A stretch of 64,000 nucleotides of DNA from Proteromonas lacertae (taxonomy: Eukaryota; Sar; Bigyra; Opalinata; Proteromonadidae): NCBI GenBank assembly GCA_002245135.1, contig NGBS01000872.1, positions 434,001 to 498,000 on the forward strand. The letters run 5' to 3'. The position numbers and the translations under genes were made by a program. Below the pieces are notes generated by a model. It was not told the DNA's origin and made no database searches. It saw only the letters and a list, made by a program, of their open reading frames with translations. This document shows positions 38,429 through 49,162 of the stretch, one piece after another (the first letter of the stretch is position 1; every line of letters begins with the position of its first letter).

Positions 38429-40891
38429 TTACTCTTTATACACTGACAATAATGCAACAGAATCTTTCACATAATACAATTCTACATAAGGATAGAGAGG
38501 ACTTTCAATCTCTTCCCATAACAAAATAGGTTCATCTGTTTCATCATGGTTTATGTAAATCAATTTTTCATCCATATCATAAATCACTTCAAATACTGCA
38601 CCAATTTCATTTGATTTTTCAGGAGTATTAACTTCATTCTTAACATCACCACACAAATAGGATATTGTCTTCTTGTTTGTACCTACATCTAAACAAATAG
38701 AATAAGATAATTTCTTTTCTCCTAAATTTGGTTCTTGAAAATATCCGATTTTGGAAGCACCAAGATTAATCCAATTACTAGTATAAGATTGATATGTTAT
38801 ATGATAAACTCCTTTCTTCATTTCCATATTCAGAAAACAATGACAATAATCATCTCTTTGTTTTGTTGCATTTGTAATAACCTTCAAATTACTTGATAGT
38901 AGAACTGATCCAAATGATAAATCAGGATTAAAATGATATTTATTTTCTAAATATAAATACAATAATATTATATATATATATACCTTTTATTGATAAGAAA
39001 AGAGAGAATGTCTTTTGATTCTTTTCATTTGAACAAATAACTGTATATTCTGTTTCTGGTGATTCAAAATGAGGAGTTCCATATATTTTACCAGTTGATT
39101 GACATAGCTGTAATCCTTCAGGTAAATCTATTCAATATTTATATATATAAACAACAATACTTGGAGTAATTGAAAATTGGCAATTATTACCATCATATTG
39201 AGGGATTATATCAACATTACTATTTATTCTTATAATATAACTCTTTTTATCATATTGGAACAATGTTATTGGATATATTTGTCGTTGTTGTTGTTGCTGC
39301 TGTTGTGATGGTGGTGATGATGGTTGTGTAATAGGTGATTTTGATGTGCTTCTAAGACTTTTCTTTGAAAGATTAAGAGATGGAGTAATTGCATTACTTT
39401 TAGTTGGAGTAGATGTAGTTGTAATTGATGGTGTGGATGATAATACTGGAGAATTATGATGTTTATAGAATGATATTAATTGTGTTTGTTCAGGAGTAAG
39501 TTGGAGTTTTTGTAAATATAGTATAATTAAATTAAGTTGATGAGGAGATTGAGTAAATGGCAAAATATTAATGATAATATCTATTCCACACATATTATTA
39601 ATAATAGACAAAGATTCTATATAAATATAGATTAACATAATAATACTTGGGTTTATATAAAGTAATAAACATTTACTAATTGCATATCTTACATCACTTG
39701 AGGTTGTGTGTTGATATTCATAAATTAGAGAAGATAGCTCACTGTTAGTAATACAATCACTTACTATTCAATATATAAAAACGAATAAATACGTTCTTGT
39801 GACAAATCCATATCAATTATAATTATAAAGCATATCGTTAATAGAAGTGGATTATCTGATTTAATTATTTCTTTCAAATATTCACATATATTTATATCTT
39901 CTAGCAACTTCAATTCTTCATCTAAAACAATTGAGAATACTATCAATTATAAATACATTTCAAAATTGGTGGATTTAAATTGGAACAATAAAATCTAATA
40001 AATATATCTGTTACAATTTGATTAGTACATGGTATTTCAACGTAAATATGACTAATTCTATCACTATTATCGTTATTCATTTCTGTCATTTTTAAACTTG
40101 ATAAATTATTGGAAATTATATCTTTTAATGTGATTTCTTTCCATTGCACATATGAAAATAACATGTACATTGAATTAGATATTGCTGCAATCATTTCTAT
40201 TATACATTATATATATATATATATATATAATTATACTAACTTTACAGTAATTTACTAGTTTCTTTAACAGATTAATTTCTTTTGTTAATACCAAATTAGG
40301 AATTTTCAATAAATATAACACACATTCATATGATAAAGAATACAGTTCATCTATTTATATTATATATTATATATTATATATTACCTGTTAGTAAGAGTTT
40401 ATATCCATTTAATTGAAAATAGTTATTGATCTTTTGTTTTGAGAAAATTATATTCTGATTGGTAGATACTGCATTACATATGATTTCTAAAAGATTTTTC
40501 ATCGCTGGCAGTGTTTGATGATGTTCAATATAGTATATACATTGATGAAATAAAGGTGTTACTGATAAATGATAAGATGCATAAAGTATATCAATAATGT
40601 TTGAATCGTCTATATCAACAGCTCCATATCCTAAATAAGTCATGATATTTATAAATCCTATTTTTGTAACGCAAGGGTTTAATCTGATTGGAGGTTGGTT
40701 ACTTTGTATAAGTTGTTCAAATGCTGGTGACTGCTCTATAAGAATTGACTTAATTGACCTCATTTCTTGGTTTTCCACAATAAAGCTTATATCTGAGAAA
40801 CCCCTATTCACAATTCGTGTGATTAGACTATATATGTTATAAACAATACTGTATATTACCCATATGAATCACTTGGAAGCATAACAATCAT
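38429..40891 (-). CDS. BTB - Ig-like (He_PIG) - SPRY-like protein, second copy
   Basis: Starts MIVMLPSDSYG at 40891 (a second in-frame ATG lies at 40882); an intron joins this to VNRGFSDISFIVENQEM, the BTB domain. A helical region with QWKEITL follows. Then come a Ser/Thr/Pro-rich stretch with polyglutamine (39285-39300), an Ig-like He_PIG module (FSITPSIV, then DLPEGLQLCQSTGKIYGTP) and a SPRY-like domain (MKKGVYHITYQSYTSNWINL, VFEVIYDMDEKLIYINHD, YVELYYVKDSVALL). The architecture matches the gene at 26011 but the sequence is much diverged, so the duplication is old. It converges on the surface protein (111 bp apart), whose ectodomain uses the same He_PIG fold. TAF8-like starts 77 bp away on the other strand. 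Confidence 0.8.
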
Positions 40892-40935
40892 CACAATACT
40901 TTTTGAGAATGAAATTATCAAAATAAATTAACAAA

Positions 40936-40947
40936 CTTTAGCTTGAG
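40936..40947 (+). promoter_or_regulatory. AGCTTGAG motif upstream of TAF8-like gene
   Basis: CTTTAGCTTGAG, with AGCTTGAG 21 bp before the ATG at 40969. Close variants lie 14-25 bp before six other starts: 43948-43955 (NELF-B), 45046-45053 (TauE/SafE), 46713-46720 (SAM carrier), 49141-49148, 51839-51846 (WDR17) and 55762-55769. It is a candidate core promoter or initiator element. Confidence 0.4.
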
Positions 40948-40968
40948 ATTTTCATTTTCTTTTTTTCA

Positions 40969-41780
40969 ATGGCAGAGGAATTTAGTCGCAAAATATTAGG
41001 TTTGTCAATTCTAAAAATCATTAAATCTGAATCTTCAAAGAATTCAGATCTTGATAAGCAAGTAATTGGTGAACAAGCTTATAATACACTTATTGATGTA
41101 ATCTCAAGATGTATTATATGTTATTTAATTATCATACAATTAGATATAATTACACTTGGCTCAGCAATAAGTGACAGCGCAAATATAAAAGGTAGGGTAA
41201 AACCAGACAAATATGATGTTTATAAAGTCTTAAATAAATTTGTATATGCATTTAATTAAATATGAAATAGATGAAACCCAAAAGTGGTAATGTTATTCGT
41301 GAATTGACACTACTGCAAGAAGAAAAACTATCACAATCAGATGACTTTGAATATGGTTGTATATAAAATACTTATTATATATTGTCATTATTAGATGCAA
41401 ACTTTGATTATCCAATAACACCCACAAAAACACAAGAAAATAAAACAGTTACAAATCCATTATTAAGGCCATTCTTTTTATATGATACATTGCCACCATT
41501 TCCAGAGAAATTTACTTATGATAAAGAAGCAGATGGATCATTAATTGCTCCAGAAAATGAGAAAGATAAGAAAGAAATCTTGTTCAATCAAAAGAATAAA
41601 TTGAAGAGAAATCTTGGTAATTTACGACAGAATTCAAACGATACTACTTTAATAGCATTATCTAAAAGACCTAAAATAGATAGATCAACAAACCCATTCA
41701 CAATTATACCTCGACAAAATCCATTTTTAGAAAAAGATGATAATGACAATAATAATAATAGTAGTAATAGTAACGTTTAA
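40969..41780 (+). CDS. TAF8: TFIID subunit 8-like protein (histone fold)
   Basis: MAEEFSRKILGLSILKIIKS begins a histone-fold region that continues, across a phase-1 intron at about 41114-41147, as VISRYIITLGSAISDSANIKGRVKPDKYDVYKVL. This matches the TAF8/Bromo-TP histone fold, in which an ALxxLxDVxxRYI helix and a GRxxPNxxDV end are typical. A further short intron near 41244-41270 and another near 41356-41395 lead to a second conserved block, NPLLRPFFLYDTLPPFPEKFTY. It resembles the TAF8 C-terminal motif with PPFP followed by Y. The tail is basic then Asn-rich. The protein has about 230 residues, shorter than metazoan TAF8. It would pair with TAF10 in TFIID; TAF3 is the alternative. NELF-B, another polymerase II factor, converges on it from the right, 71 bp away. 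Confidence 0.7.
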
Positions 41781-41851
41781 ATAATATAAATATGTGCTAT
41801 TTAAAAAATAATGTTTTTAACAACATATTAAAAGAGAAAATAGAGAATTAG

Positions 41852-43924
41852 TTAATTTCGCTGAATTTTCTTTTTCTAGATATATCTGATGCTAATCGAG
41901 GATCTAAATCCAATGATTTGATTAATTCTAATTTAGATTTCTATTCAATAAATATAAAAATATATATACATCATCAATATTAATGTTGTGAATAATATCT
42001 CCAATCTTTTCTATTTCTGGTGTAATACTTGTTATATCATTCTGAAGATTATTTTTTATCCATAAACTAATACTACAACATGAATTGAATATGTTATTCC
42101 ATAATTGTGAAGAAGTATTTAAAGAAGTAAGTATAAACTTGGCTAAAGATTCATCAACATCATTTTTAGATTTCTTTGATGTAATAATACCAAATAAAAC
42201 AGAGAAGAATGGAATTTGTGAGTATAATATTTCACCAGAATTTTTACTTATAATATCCAACAAGAAATGTAAAAATTCATATTCAGTATTTTGTTGTGAG
42301 AAATTATTGCTGTTATAAATACGAATAATAAATGCTAATACCAACTTTAAATATACTGGAGTTGATACAGCATCAGCAATCTAATTATATAAATATATAT
42401 AATAATAATAATACAATTTGTTCATGATCTGATGATAAATCATTTACAATATATCCTCTTATTTGCAATCTAAATGCTTCATAGAATTGATAATCTTTAT
42501 TATTCAATATTTTAATATATTCTGAATAATCATGTGAAACTGATGGTATAATAGAGGCAGAAATAATTGGTTTCCAAATTGATTGAAATAATAACATATA
42601 ATTAGCACAATTAACGAATTTATCATCATTTATATTATAGTCAATTTCTTTAGCTTTTCCATTTAGATACAATATCAAATAGTTAATAATCATATTTATA
42701 TAATAAGGACACATTATTATCATTATCATATCCACTAAATAACTAGGATCTTTAGCTTTCTTGATTTTGTCTAATTCAGTCTTAGCATAGTCTTCTTCTT
42801 TACATGTATATGCAAATAAGTCAGGAGTTCTACCATTATATCTCCTCGAATTAGAATATATTAAATCCAAATCATGCTTAAAATCTTCAAAAGTACTATA
42901 TTTATTAGTTAATAGTTTAGATTCTAATGTATGATAATCCATTGGTTCTCTTATCTCCTTTCTATATCCTTTACATATCAATTCAGTTACAGGATATAAA
43001 AAGAAATGACTTTTATCATGCTCAATTAATTTTTCAATATAATCAAATAAAGATTTAGCAAATTCTTCAGGGGTTATATATTCTGTATAAGGTTCTATTT
43101 GTTTCATTATTTCTTCAATTTTTTCAGGAATTAATACATTTCTATTCATACAATCTTTAAGATTATTTATCAACGATATTAATTTAACAGCATATATATA
43201 ATCTTCGTAGTTTAAATTACGTATATAATCTCTATATAATAAACAACATCGAGTATCTTCAGTTTCAACAAATTTGGCTCTAATACAATGTAAAATGGTT
43301 TTCACTAGTTTTGGATGACCATCACTATATTCTTTCAGTTTACTGGCTATTCTACAAGGCATTACTAACTTAGTATCATCATAAACTGAAACGGTTATTT
43401 CTAAACCAACGGATATATCTTGAAAATGATTTTCTATTTCTTCATTTACTTTTTCGATTAAATATTCCTCTTTATTTTCCCATATTTCTTGACGCACAGC
43501 TAATGGACATACATCAATTAGATTTGGGTATTTTCCAATAGCTAATATAAGATCTGATGATAATTTTGGTGATTCTTTGATTAATTTTGATAATATATCA
43601 CGAACCTCAGAAAATCTATTGTATGGTAGCATTTCTTTAAACAAGATTTCAGTGTTGAAATAGTTTTTCCAATTAATCTGCTCTTTTAAACTATTTGTCA
43701 GACTATTCAATATTCTTGAGTAAACTTCAGCTCGCGAAACTCCACATTCATCCAATATCTTGAATGCTGCTTCAATTTTACCATCATTAATCAATAACTG
43801 CTTTTGAATGTTTTTAATTGATTCAATTGGATCATTTGAACTATGAAATAATAATATTTGTATATTTAATAGGATACTTTAATTCACCAGATAGTGTTAA
43901 TGCACCTATAGCACCTGGTTCCAT
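41852..43924 (-). CDS. NELF-B (negative elongation factor B) with embedded bromodomain
   Basis: Subunit of the complex that holds RNA polymerase II in promoter-proximal pausing. Exon 1 (MEPGAIGALTLSGEL) starts at 43924 and joins SNDPIESIKNIQKQLLINDG, matching the NELF-B N-terminal pattern. Further matches are CPLAVRQEIWENKEEYL, KLVKTILHCIRAKFVETEDTR, and MIMIIMCPYYINMIINYL (human: SMILCDPFAINTL). Between these, residues about 276-376 (43050-42760) form a full bromodomain: FFLYPV, IREPMDYHTLESKLLTNKYS, LIYSNSRRYN. The acetyl-lysine-contacting Asn is kept. Animal NELF-B has no bromodomain there, only a short helical stretch. The gene ends RKRKFSEIN at 41852; the basic cluster could be a nuclear signal. 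Total is about 650 residues with few introns. The NELF-B assignment rests on distributed weak matches, the bromodomain on strong ones. Confidence 0.75.
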
Positions 43925-44046
43925 CGAAAAAGAAAAAAAAGAATTATTTCAAGCCAAGCTTATTTAATCAAATTTTAGTCATTCCATACTAGAATACTAT
44001 AATCAAAAAAAAACATAAAATATCATAAATACAAACAATTAGTCAT

Positions 44047-45021
44047 TTATACTATCATCTTTACACCACTGATAGCCATCACAACAGCAAACAAGTATTT
44101 CAATTCTTTATCTGGACAATGTCTTGCAATATGAGATCCAATAAAACTACCAATAGCAGCACCAATGAATAAAGATGGTACTAGTTTCATTACAATGTTT
44201 CCTAGTTTATAATGTGTAAAAGATCCAGCTAATGCGGGAAATACTAAAGCAGCTAATGAAGTACCTAATACTTTCTGTTGTCCCCAATCTGTAGTCAAGC
44301 AAAATGCTGGTGTAATCAAACCACCACCTCCCACACCAAAGAAACCAGCTGTAAAACCAACAACACTTCCAGTTGCTAAAGTTGTAACAGGATTAGTCTT
44401 AACATAACTTTCTTCTTTTGCTTTTTCTTTAGTTATTCCAGCTTCTTCGTCTTCTTTTCTTTTCTTCTCTTGTTTGTTTAACAAGTACTGTTTCAATGGA
44501 ACAGTTGGCGCTAATAATATACACAAAATACCAAAGAGTTTTTTCATTGTATTGTTGTTAAAATTGCCTGTAAATTTAGCTCCAAATCCTGCTGTTAACA
44601 TTGCAGTGCATCCGATAGCAACAGCTGCTGGAAAATCAATTTGACCTGCCATAGCATAACTAATTGCTCCTGAACAACCTGTTGCAATAACAGCAGCAAG
44701 ACTTGTGGCAGAGGCTTTTCTCTGAGTCAATTTGTTGAATGCTGTCAACATTGGAATCATAATAAAACCTCCTCCTAATCCAACCATACTTCCTATACAA
44801 CCAGCGCAGCAACCAACACCAAATCCAGATAAATGTTCTTTAATTAATGACTTTTTTATCCCAAAAATCAGTTCATCTTTTGGTGCTTCTTTCACATTTT
44901 CATCTAATTTTGGTGTTTTGGGTGGATTATTAATTTCGGCACTAAAGAATCTAACAGGAGCTTTATTGATCAACCTTTGTTTAGCTACAGATCTCACTAC
45001 AACAGATGAAAATCTAAACAT
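44047..45021 (-). CDS. TauE/SafE family anion (sulfite-type) permease with mitochondrial presequence
   Basis: A single-exon gene of 324 residues. TauE/SafE proteins export sulfite, organosulfonates or related anions. The family's two homologous halves are visible, each with a glycine-rich first helix: CIGSMVGLGGGFIMIPML near residue 76 and FTAGFFGVGGGGLITPAF near residue 225. They are separated by a charged loop (NKQEKKRKEDEEAG). About eight hydrophobic segments are present. The N-terminus MFRFSSVVVRSVAKQRLINK, rich in Arg and Ser without acidic residues and followed by APVRFFSAE, is a typical matrix-targeting presequence, so I place it in the inner membrane of a mitochondrion or related organelle. 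Lack of introns sets it apart from its neighbours and could reflect bacterial origin. It diverges from the MORN gene over 73 bp. Confidence 0.85.
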   Translation of the reverse strand: MFRFSSVVVRSVAKQRLINKAPVRFFSAEINNPPKTPKLDENVKEAPKDELIFGIKKSLIKEHLSGFGVGCCAGCIGSMVGLGGGFIMIPMLTAFNKLTQRKASATSLAAVIATGCSGAISYAMAGQIDFPAAVAIGCTAMLTAGFGAKFTGNFNNNTMKKLFGILCILLAPTVPLKQYLLNKQEKKRKEDEEAGITKEKAKEESYVKTNPVTTLATGSVVGFTAGFFGVGGGGLITPAFCLTTDWGQQKVLGTSLAALVFPALAGSFTHYKLGNIVMKLVPSLFIGAAIGSFIGSHIARHCPDKELKYLFAVVMAISGVKMIV

Positions 45022-45094
45022 TTAATTCAGAAAAACACAAACCAATTCAAACTCCTGTAATTTTGACATGTAAATTACACAGAAGAAACGTTTT

Positions 45095-45670
45095 ATGCCA
45101 AAGCCAGTTGTTAAGAACAAAAAGAACACTCCTGAAGTATTATTTGACATATATGTTGTGTAGCCTGAAGAAGTAGTAGAAGTTCCTGAGCCAACAGAAG
45201 GAATTGGGTCTTTTGTGTTTGTTGACGGCTCTAAATACGGTATATATTTGGTTTTATGTTTACAATAGATGGAGATTTTAGTATAATAGAAGGAGTTAAA
45301 GTTAGAGAAGGAAATGGTGTTTTGAGAATAGGTAATGATGAATATGAAGGAGAATGGAAGAATAATGCTTTAAATGGTCATTGTAAAATAACCTATGGAA
45401 ATGGAGATATATATGAAGTATAATTAACATTTACATAATAATTAGGGAAGTATAGTCAATAATGAATACGATGGTGAAGGAACTATGACATTCAAAGATG
45501 GAGCTACATATACAGGAAGTTGGTCTCATGGAAAGTATAGATTAATATGATATAATATATATAGAATGCATGGTCAGGGTGTATTTGTAGATGTGCAGGG
45601 AATAAAATGGGAAGGAGAGTTTTTCAATGGTAAATATAGGACACATTTAGCATTTATTAATCTTCATTAA
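45095..45670 (+). CDS. Small MORN-repeat protein
   Basis: Begins MPKPVVKNKKNTPE and is split by four short introns (about 27-30 bp). The joined product is about 150 residues. MORN repeats are clear: GIGSFVFVDGSKYDGDF, GNGVLRIGNDEYEGEWKNNALNGHCKITYGNGDIYE, YDGEGTMTFKDGATYTGSWSHG and MHGQGVFVDVQGIKWEGEFFNGKY. MORN proteins often scaffold membranes or axonemal structures; a small ciliary MORN protein is plausible here. It ends at 45670, 130 bp before the convergent SAM carrier. Confidence 0.8.
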
Positions 45671-45800
45671 TTTTATCATTTTTATTTATTTATTGAATTA
45701 TGTTTTTCTTAATGAGCAAATGAAAATAAAAATACAATATAAACAATCATGAATAAGATAATAAATAAAGTACAGATCATTGAACGAAAAAAAAACTAAA

Positions 45801-46691
45801 TTACATTTTTGATAAAAGTATTTTGAATTCTTCATAACTTCCAAAATATATAGCACCACCAAAACCTATCCATAAAGTCCTAGGAATCCAACCAGACATT
45901 AATACTTTATAACCTTCCTTTTTAATGAATTTCTTTACAATTGATCTTATACTATCATTTCTGTATTTTTTTGGTTGTACCATACATCTTGTCTTTATTA
46001 CATCAATAGGTGTGGTTAAAAATGCAGCAATAGCTCCAGATAAACTACCAGTCCACATATGATAATAGAATTGATGATTTTTATTCTCATTCATTTTTTT
46101 CATCTTTTCATATAATACAAACTCAATTATATCAAATGGAATATCTCGACATAGCAATGGATATAATCCATAATAAAATCCAAAAATTCCTTCTTGTCTA
46201 AATACAGCTTTTGTTGCTTTTATTGAGCTTTTATAAACTCCAGCTTGTGCCATTTGTTTTACTGCTTCAAATGGAACTCTTATCAGTGAACTGAAACATT
46301 CACCTACAGCTGCAGCTATAGAATATGTTATATATTGGTTTGAATGTGAAAATTTTTGATTTATTAGCACTTTCACTTGATCATAAAAGAACCTAAGATA
46401 AATAATATTAAAAAAAAACAATATACCAATAAACAGCAGCAGAAGGAATAGATCCAGTAGCAAGAGAAAGTATTCCTCTAAAAGGATGTTTTAAACCATT
46501 CAACACTTTGTAATTTGGATTATATTGACATCGTCTATATACTAAATAATTAATGAATACGTTTTAATTGTGTCTAAAGGAAACAACACTAAATCCACAC
46601 ATAATCCACATAATCCTCCAGATACTAGTGTTGCTATTATCAATTATACAACAATAAACATACTCAATGCATTCTTAGTTCGTTCTTTCAT
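45801..46691 (-). CDS. Mitochondrial S-adenosylmethionine carrier (SLC25A26-like)
   Basis: Mitochondrial carrier family, three repeats. Start at 46691 gives MKERTKNALT, then [29 protein letters not shown] after two introns; a third intron follows GSIPSAAVYW. Repeat 2 contains SIAAAVGECFSSLIRVPFEAVKQMAQAG, whose RVPxExVKQ.AQ text is characteristic of the SAM carrier rather than other members. Repeat 3 has LSGAIAAFLTTPIDVIKTRCM and ends WIPRTLWIGFGGAIYFGSYEEF. About 265 residues, the usual length. It would import SAM into the organelle for methylation or radical-SAM reactions, which fits with an organelle still doing such chemistry. The presence of the neighbouring targeted TauE/SafE gene is consistent but not evidence of shared function. 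It shares an 81 bp divergent promoter with the acyl-CoA-binding gene. Confidence 0.88.
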
Positions 46692-46772
46692 AGCAAAAAC
46701 TGCATTTAAATGTTCAAGTTCGGTATTTGGTTTGCGGGACAATAAAATAAATTTGTTATTTTCTCAATAACT

Positions 46773-47624
46773 ATGTTGTCTATTGATACATTGTCTTATT
46801 ATGAACTTGGATTATTGGTTTTAGTTACATCAATAATTGCATTACTAGCTAAATACTTTATGATGCCTAAATGGAGTGTAAAGCCACATAAAAAGCCAAT
46901 TCAAAGATTATTGCCTGAAAATTTAGATGATGAATTCAAACAAGCTGCAGAAAGAATAAAGAATTCAAATATCAAATTATCAAATGATCAACAATTGAAG
47001 TTATATGCTCTCTACAAAGAAACGTTATTTGGACCATGCACTGATGAAGCCTCACCAATTTATGAAATTACAGGAAGAGCTAAATGGGAATCTTGGAAAT
47101 CTTTAGGAGATATATCAGCAGCAGCTGCAGCAAGAGGATATATAGAATTAGTGAATAATTATTTACAAAGTGATGAAGAAAAAAAGGCAAATAAACCAGA
47201 GGGTATGGTTCCAGTGATGTTAGTAGGAGAAGAAGAAGATTTTATTAAATCTGATGATATATTTTTCTATATTGCAGAAAACAAATTAGATAAAGTGATA
47301 GAATTTATAGATAAAGGTACAGATGTAAATAAACCAGATAGTGAAGGATTAACTCCACTACATTGGGCTTGTGATAGAGGTGAATTACCAATTGTTGAAT
47401 ATTTAGTGAAAAGTAAAGCAAATTTAGAAGCAGAAGATCCTGAAGAAGGTTCTACACCATTGCATTATGCTATAACAAGTGAATCTTATGATTGTGCTGA
47501 ATACTTAGTAAGACATGGTGCTGACATTAATCATCAGAATAAAGAAGGTGATACTGCAATGGATTTATGTGATGATGAAAATATGAAGGAGATGTTAGAG
47601 AAATTAAGTAAAGAATCTAATTAA
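46773..47624 (+). CDS. Acyl-CoA-binding protein with N-terminal membrane anchor and ankyrin repeats
   Basis: 283 residues, no intron. Residues about 9-30 (YELGLLVLVTSIIALLAKYF) form a membrane anchor. Residues about 50-140 form an acyl-CoA-binding domain: FKQAAERIKNS, LSNDQQLKLYALYKETLFGPC, ITGRAKWESWKSLGDIS, with the Tyr, Lys and Trp positions used for ligand binding. Residues about 185-275 are ankyrin repeats: GLTPLHWACDRGELPIVEYL and GSTPLHYAITSESYDCAEYLVRHGADINHQN. The order anchor-ACB-ankyrin is that of plant ACBP1/2; animal ACBD6 lacks the anchor. It probably carries long-chain acyl-CoA at an organelle or ER membrane. Confidence 0.93.
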   Translation: MLSIDTLSYYELGLLVLVTSIIALLAKYFMMPKWSVKPHKKPIQRLLPENLDDEFKQAAERIKNSNIKLSNDQQLKLYALYKETLFGPCTDEASPIYEITGRAKWESWKSLGDISAAAAARGYIELVNNYLQSDEEKKANKPEGMVPVMLVGEEEDFIKSDDIFFYIAENKLDKVIEFIDKGTDVNKPDSEGLTPLHWACDRGELPIVEYLVKSKANLEAEDPEEGSTPLHYAITSESYDCAEYLVRHGADINHQNKEGDTAMDLCDDENMKEMLEKLSKESN

Positions 47625-47677
47625 ATAATTAAAAAAAACATATTTATTAAAAAAATAAAGTAAATTAATGTGTTTTA

Positions 47678-49060
47678 TTAGATTAAAAGATTTACAAGTT
47701 GTCTGCAAGCAGTTCTTGTATTATCATTTATTGCTCTTTTCACCTGCTTTTGTAGAGAATTTATTATAGGTAGTAAAAGATCAGGATATGACATTAATAA
47801 AGTTATAAAATCATCTCCAATAATCTTACAAGATTGATCTGTTACTTTCCATATATTCGAATCAATACCTTTAATAATAATTTTCTGTATAAATTTCATT
47901 TCAATATAAGAAAAAGGATGATCATTGAGTAAATTTGCCATTATAAAGTGAAGGAATTCTATATACCTTAATTGTTTGTTGGGATTTAGAGTTGGCCAAT
48001 ATTTATAAACTTTATTAAGCAATATACATCTGTATTTATAATCTATTTTTATATATGCTTCAGCAATTCTTTCAATTCCTTCTAATATAATATCAAAATC
48101 ATCCAGTTTCAATAACTGTATAAAACAATGATTATAAAACTTGTCTTTATTCTCTGTTTCGGAGATTGGGAAAATTTTGATAATCACATCACAAATTGTG
48201 GAAAACAGTGAAGGCACTTCTTTTAAATCGATTACATTATAAATAATGTGTATTAATGTATATTCAATAATATTTACATAATAATTCACTGTTGTGTAAA
48301 TGAGCGGTATAACTGATATATTGAAACTTACATTCTCCACATGATAAAGCAGTGTCAAATACTATAATATAATATATTTATATTAATATATACATTAATT
48401 ATAAATTTCCTCACATTCTCATTGATTTTGTGTTTAATAAAAACCAAAGAGTTTGGTGATTGGAATAAGCGTAAGATAATTCTCTCCATCATGGATAAAA
48501 TCTCCAATTGATCACTTTCAATCTCTTTTTTACAAGGAATAATAGCTGTTATACAATTTATCTATTCATATATATATAACGATATTAATTAATACAATTT
48601 CCAATATAAGATCAATATATTTATTATGTGATAGAAGAGATATATCTTGTGCAATTAATAATGTACTATCTTTTAAAAATTGCTTAATTGTCTGGTTTAA
48701 TGTGTTATCACCTGATTTAGCTTGTTGTATTGTCTGAAGAAGGTTTGTACAAGTCTGAATATGAGTTTGAGCAGGACTGGACAAATCAGGTATTCCCTGT
48801 GTTTCATCTATTACGATAGACAGTTCTACTCCAGGTATATATGATGATTTTCTTGATGTAAAGTTACTAACTTCAGGACTGGAAGATGCACTTGCTGTAG
48901 GTACTGGCTGAACAGATGTTCTGTGGATTGGTACTAGATTTTTAACTGAAGCAACTTGTTTAGGTTTTTTCTTTACTGACACGACTGGCTTTTTAGGAAC
49001 ATCTAATCTGGGTGTTGGAGGATTTTTAATAGGATCTAAAACCTTACCCTTTTTATTCAT
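47678..49060 (-). CDS. PP2A B56-like HEAT-repeat regulatory subunit (divergent)
   Basis: Three exons. The first (49060 to about 48590) encodes a basic Pro/Ser-rich leader (MNKKGKVLDPIKNPPTPRLD) and an alpha-helical start. The rest is helical repeats ending at 47678. The stretch LNKVYKYWPTLNPNKQLRYI followed by EMKFIQKIIIKGIDSNIWKV, then DQSCKIIGDDFITLLMSYPD and LLPIINSLQKQ, follows the B56 pattern of [20 protein letters not shown] with a later helix before a tandem ILPIMFPSL. About 430 residues. Overall identity appears low, so another HEAT-repeat protein is possible. It converges with the acyl-CoA-binding gene (53 bp) and diverges from the next gene over 102 bp. Confidence 0.5.
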
Positions 49061-49162
49061 GAGATAATATGTAATTATTTCAGTGTAACTTGGATGGTAT
49101 AACTAACATAAAAAACGAAAATTAAAAGAACCAAGCCTTAAGTTTGAATATATGATGTTAGA

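Noticed and set aside
44732-45025. 97-codon + strand frame at the TauE/SafE gene
   Set aside because: Antisense to the presequence and first glycine-rich helix; proline-rich translation is typical of a shadow frame.
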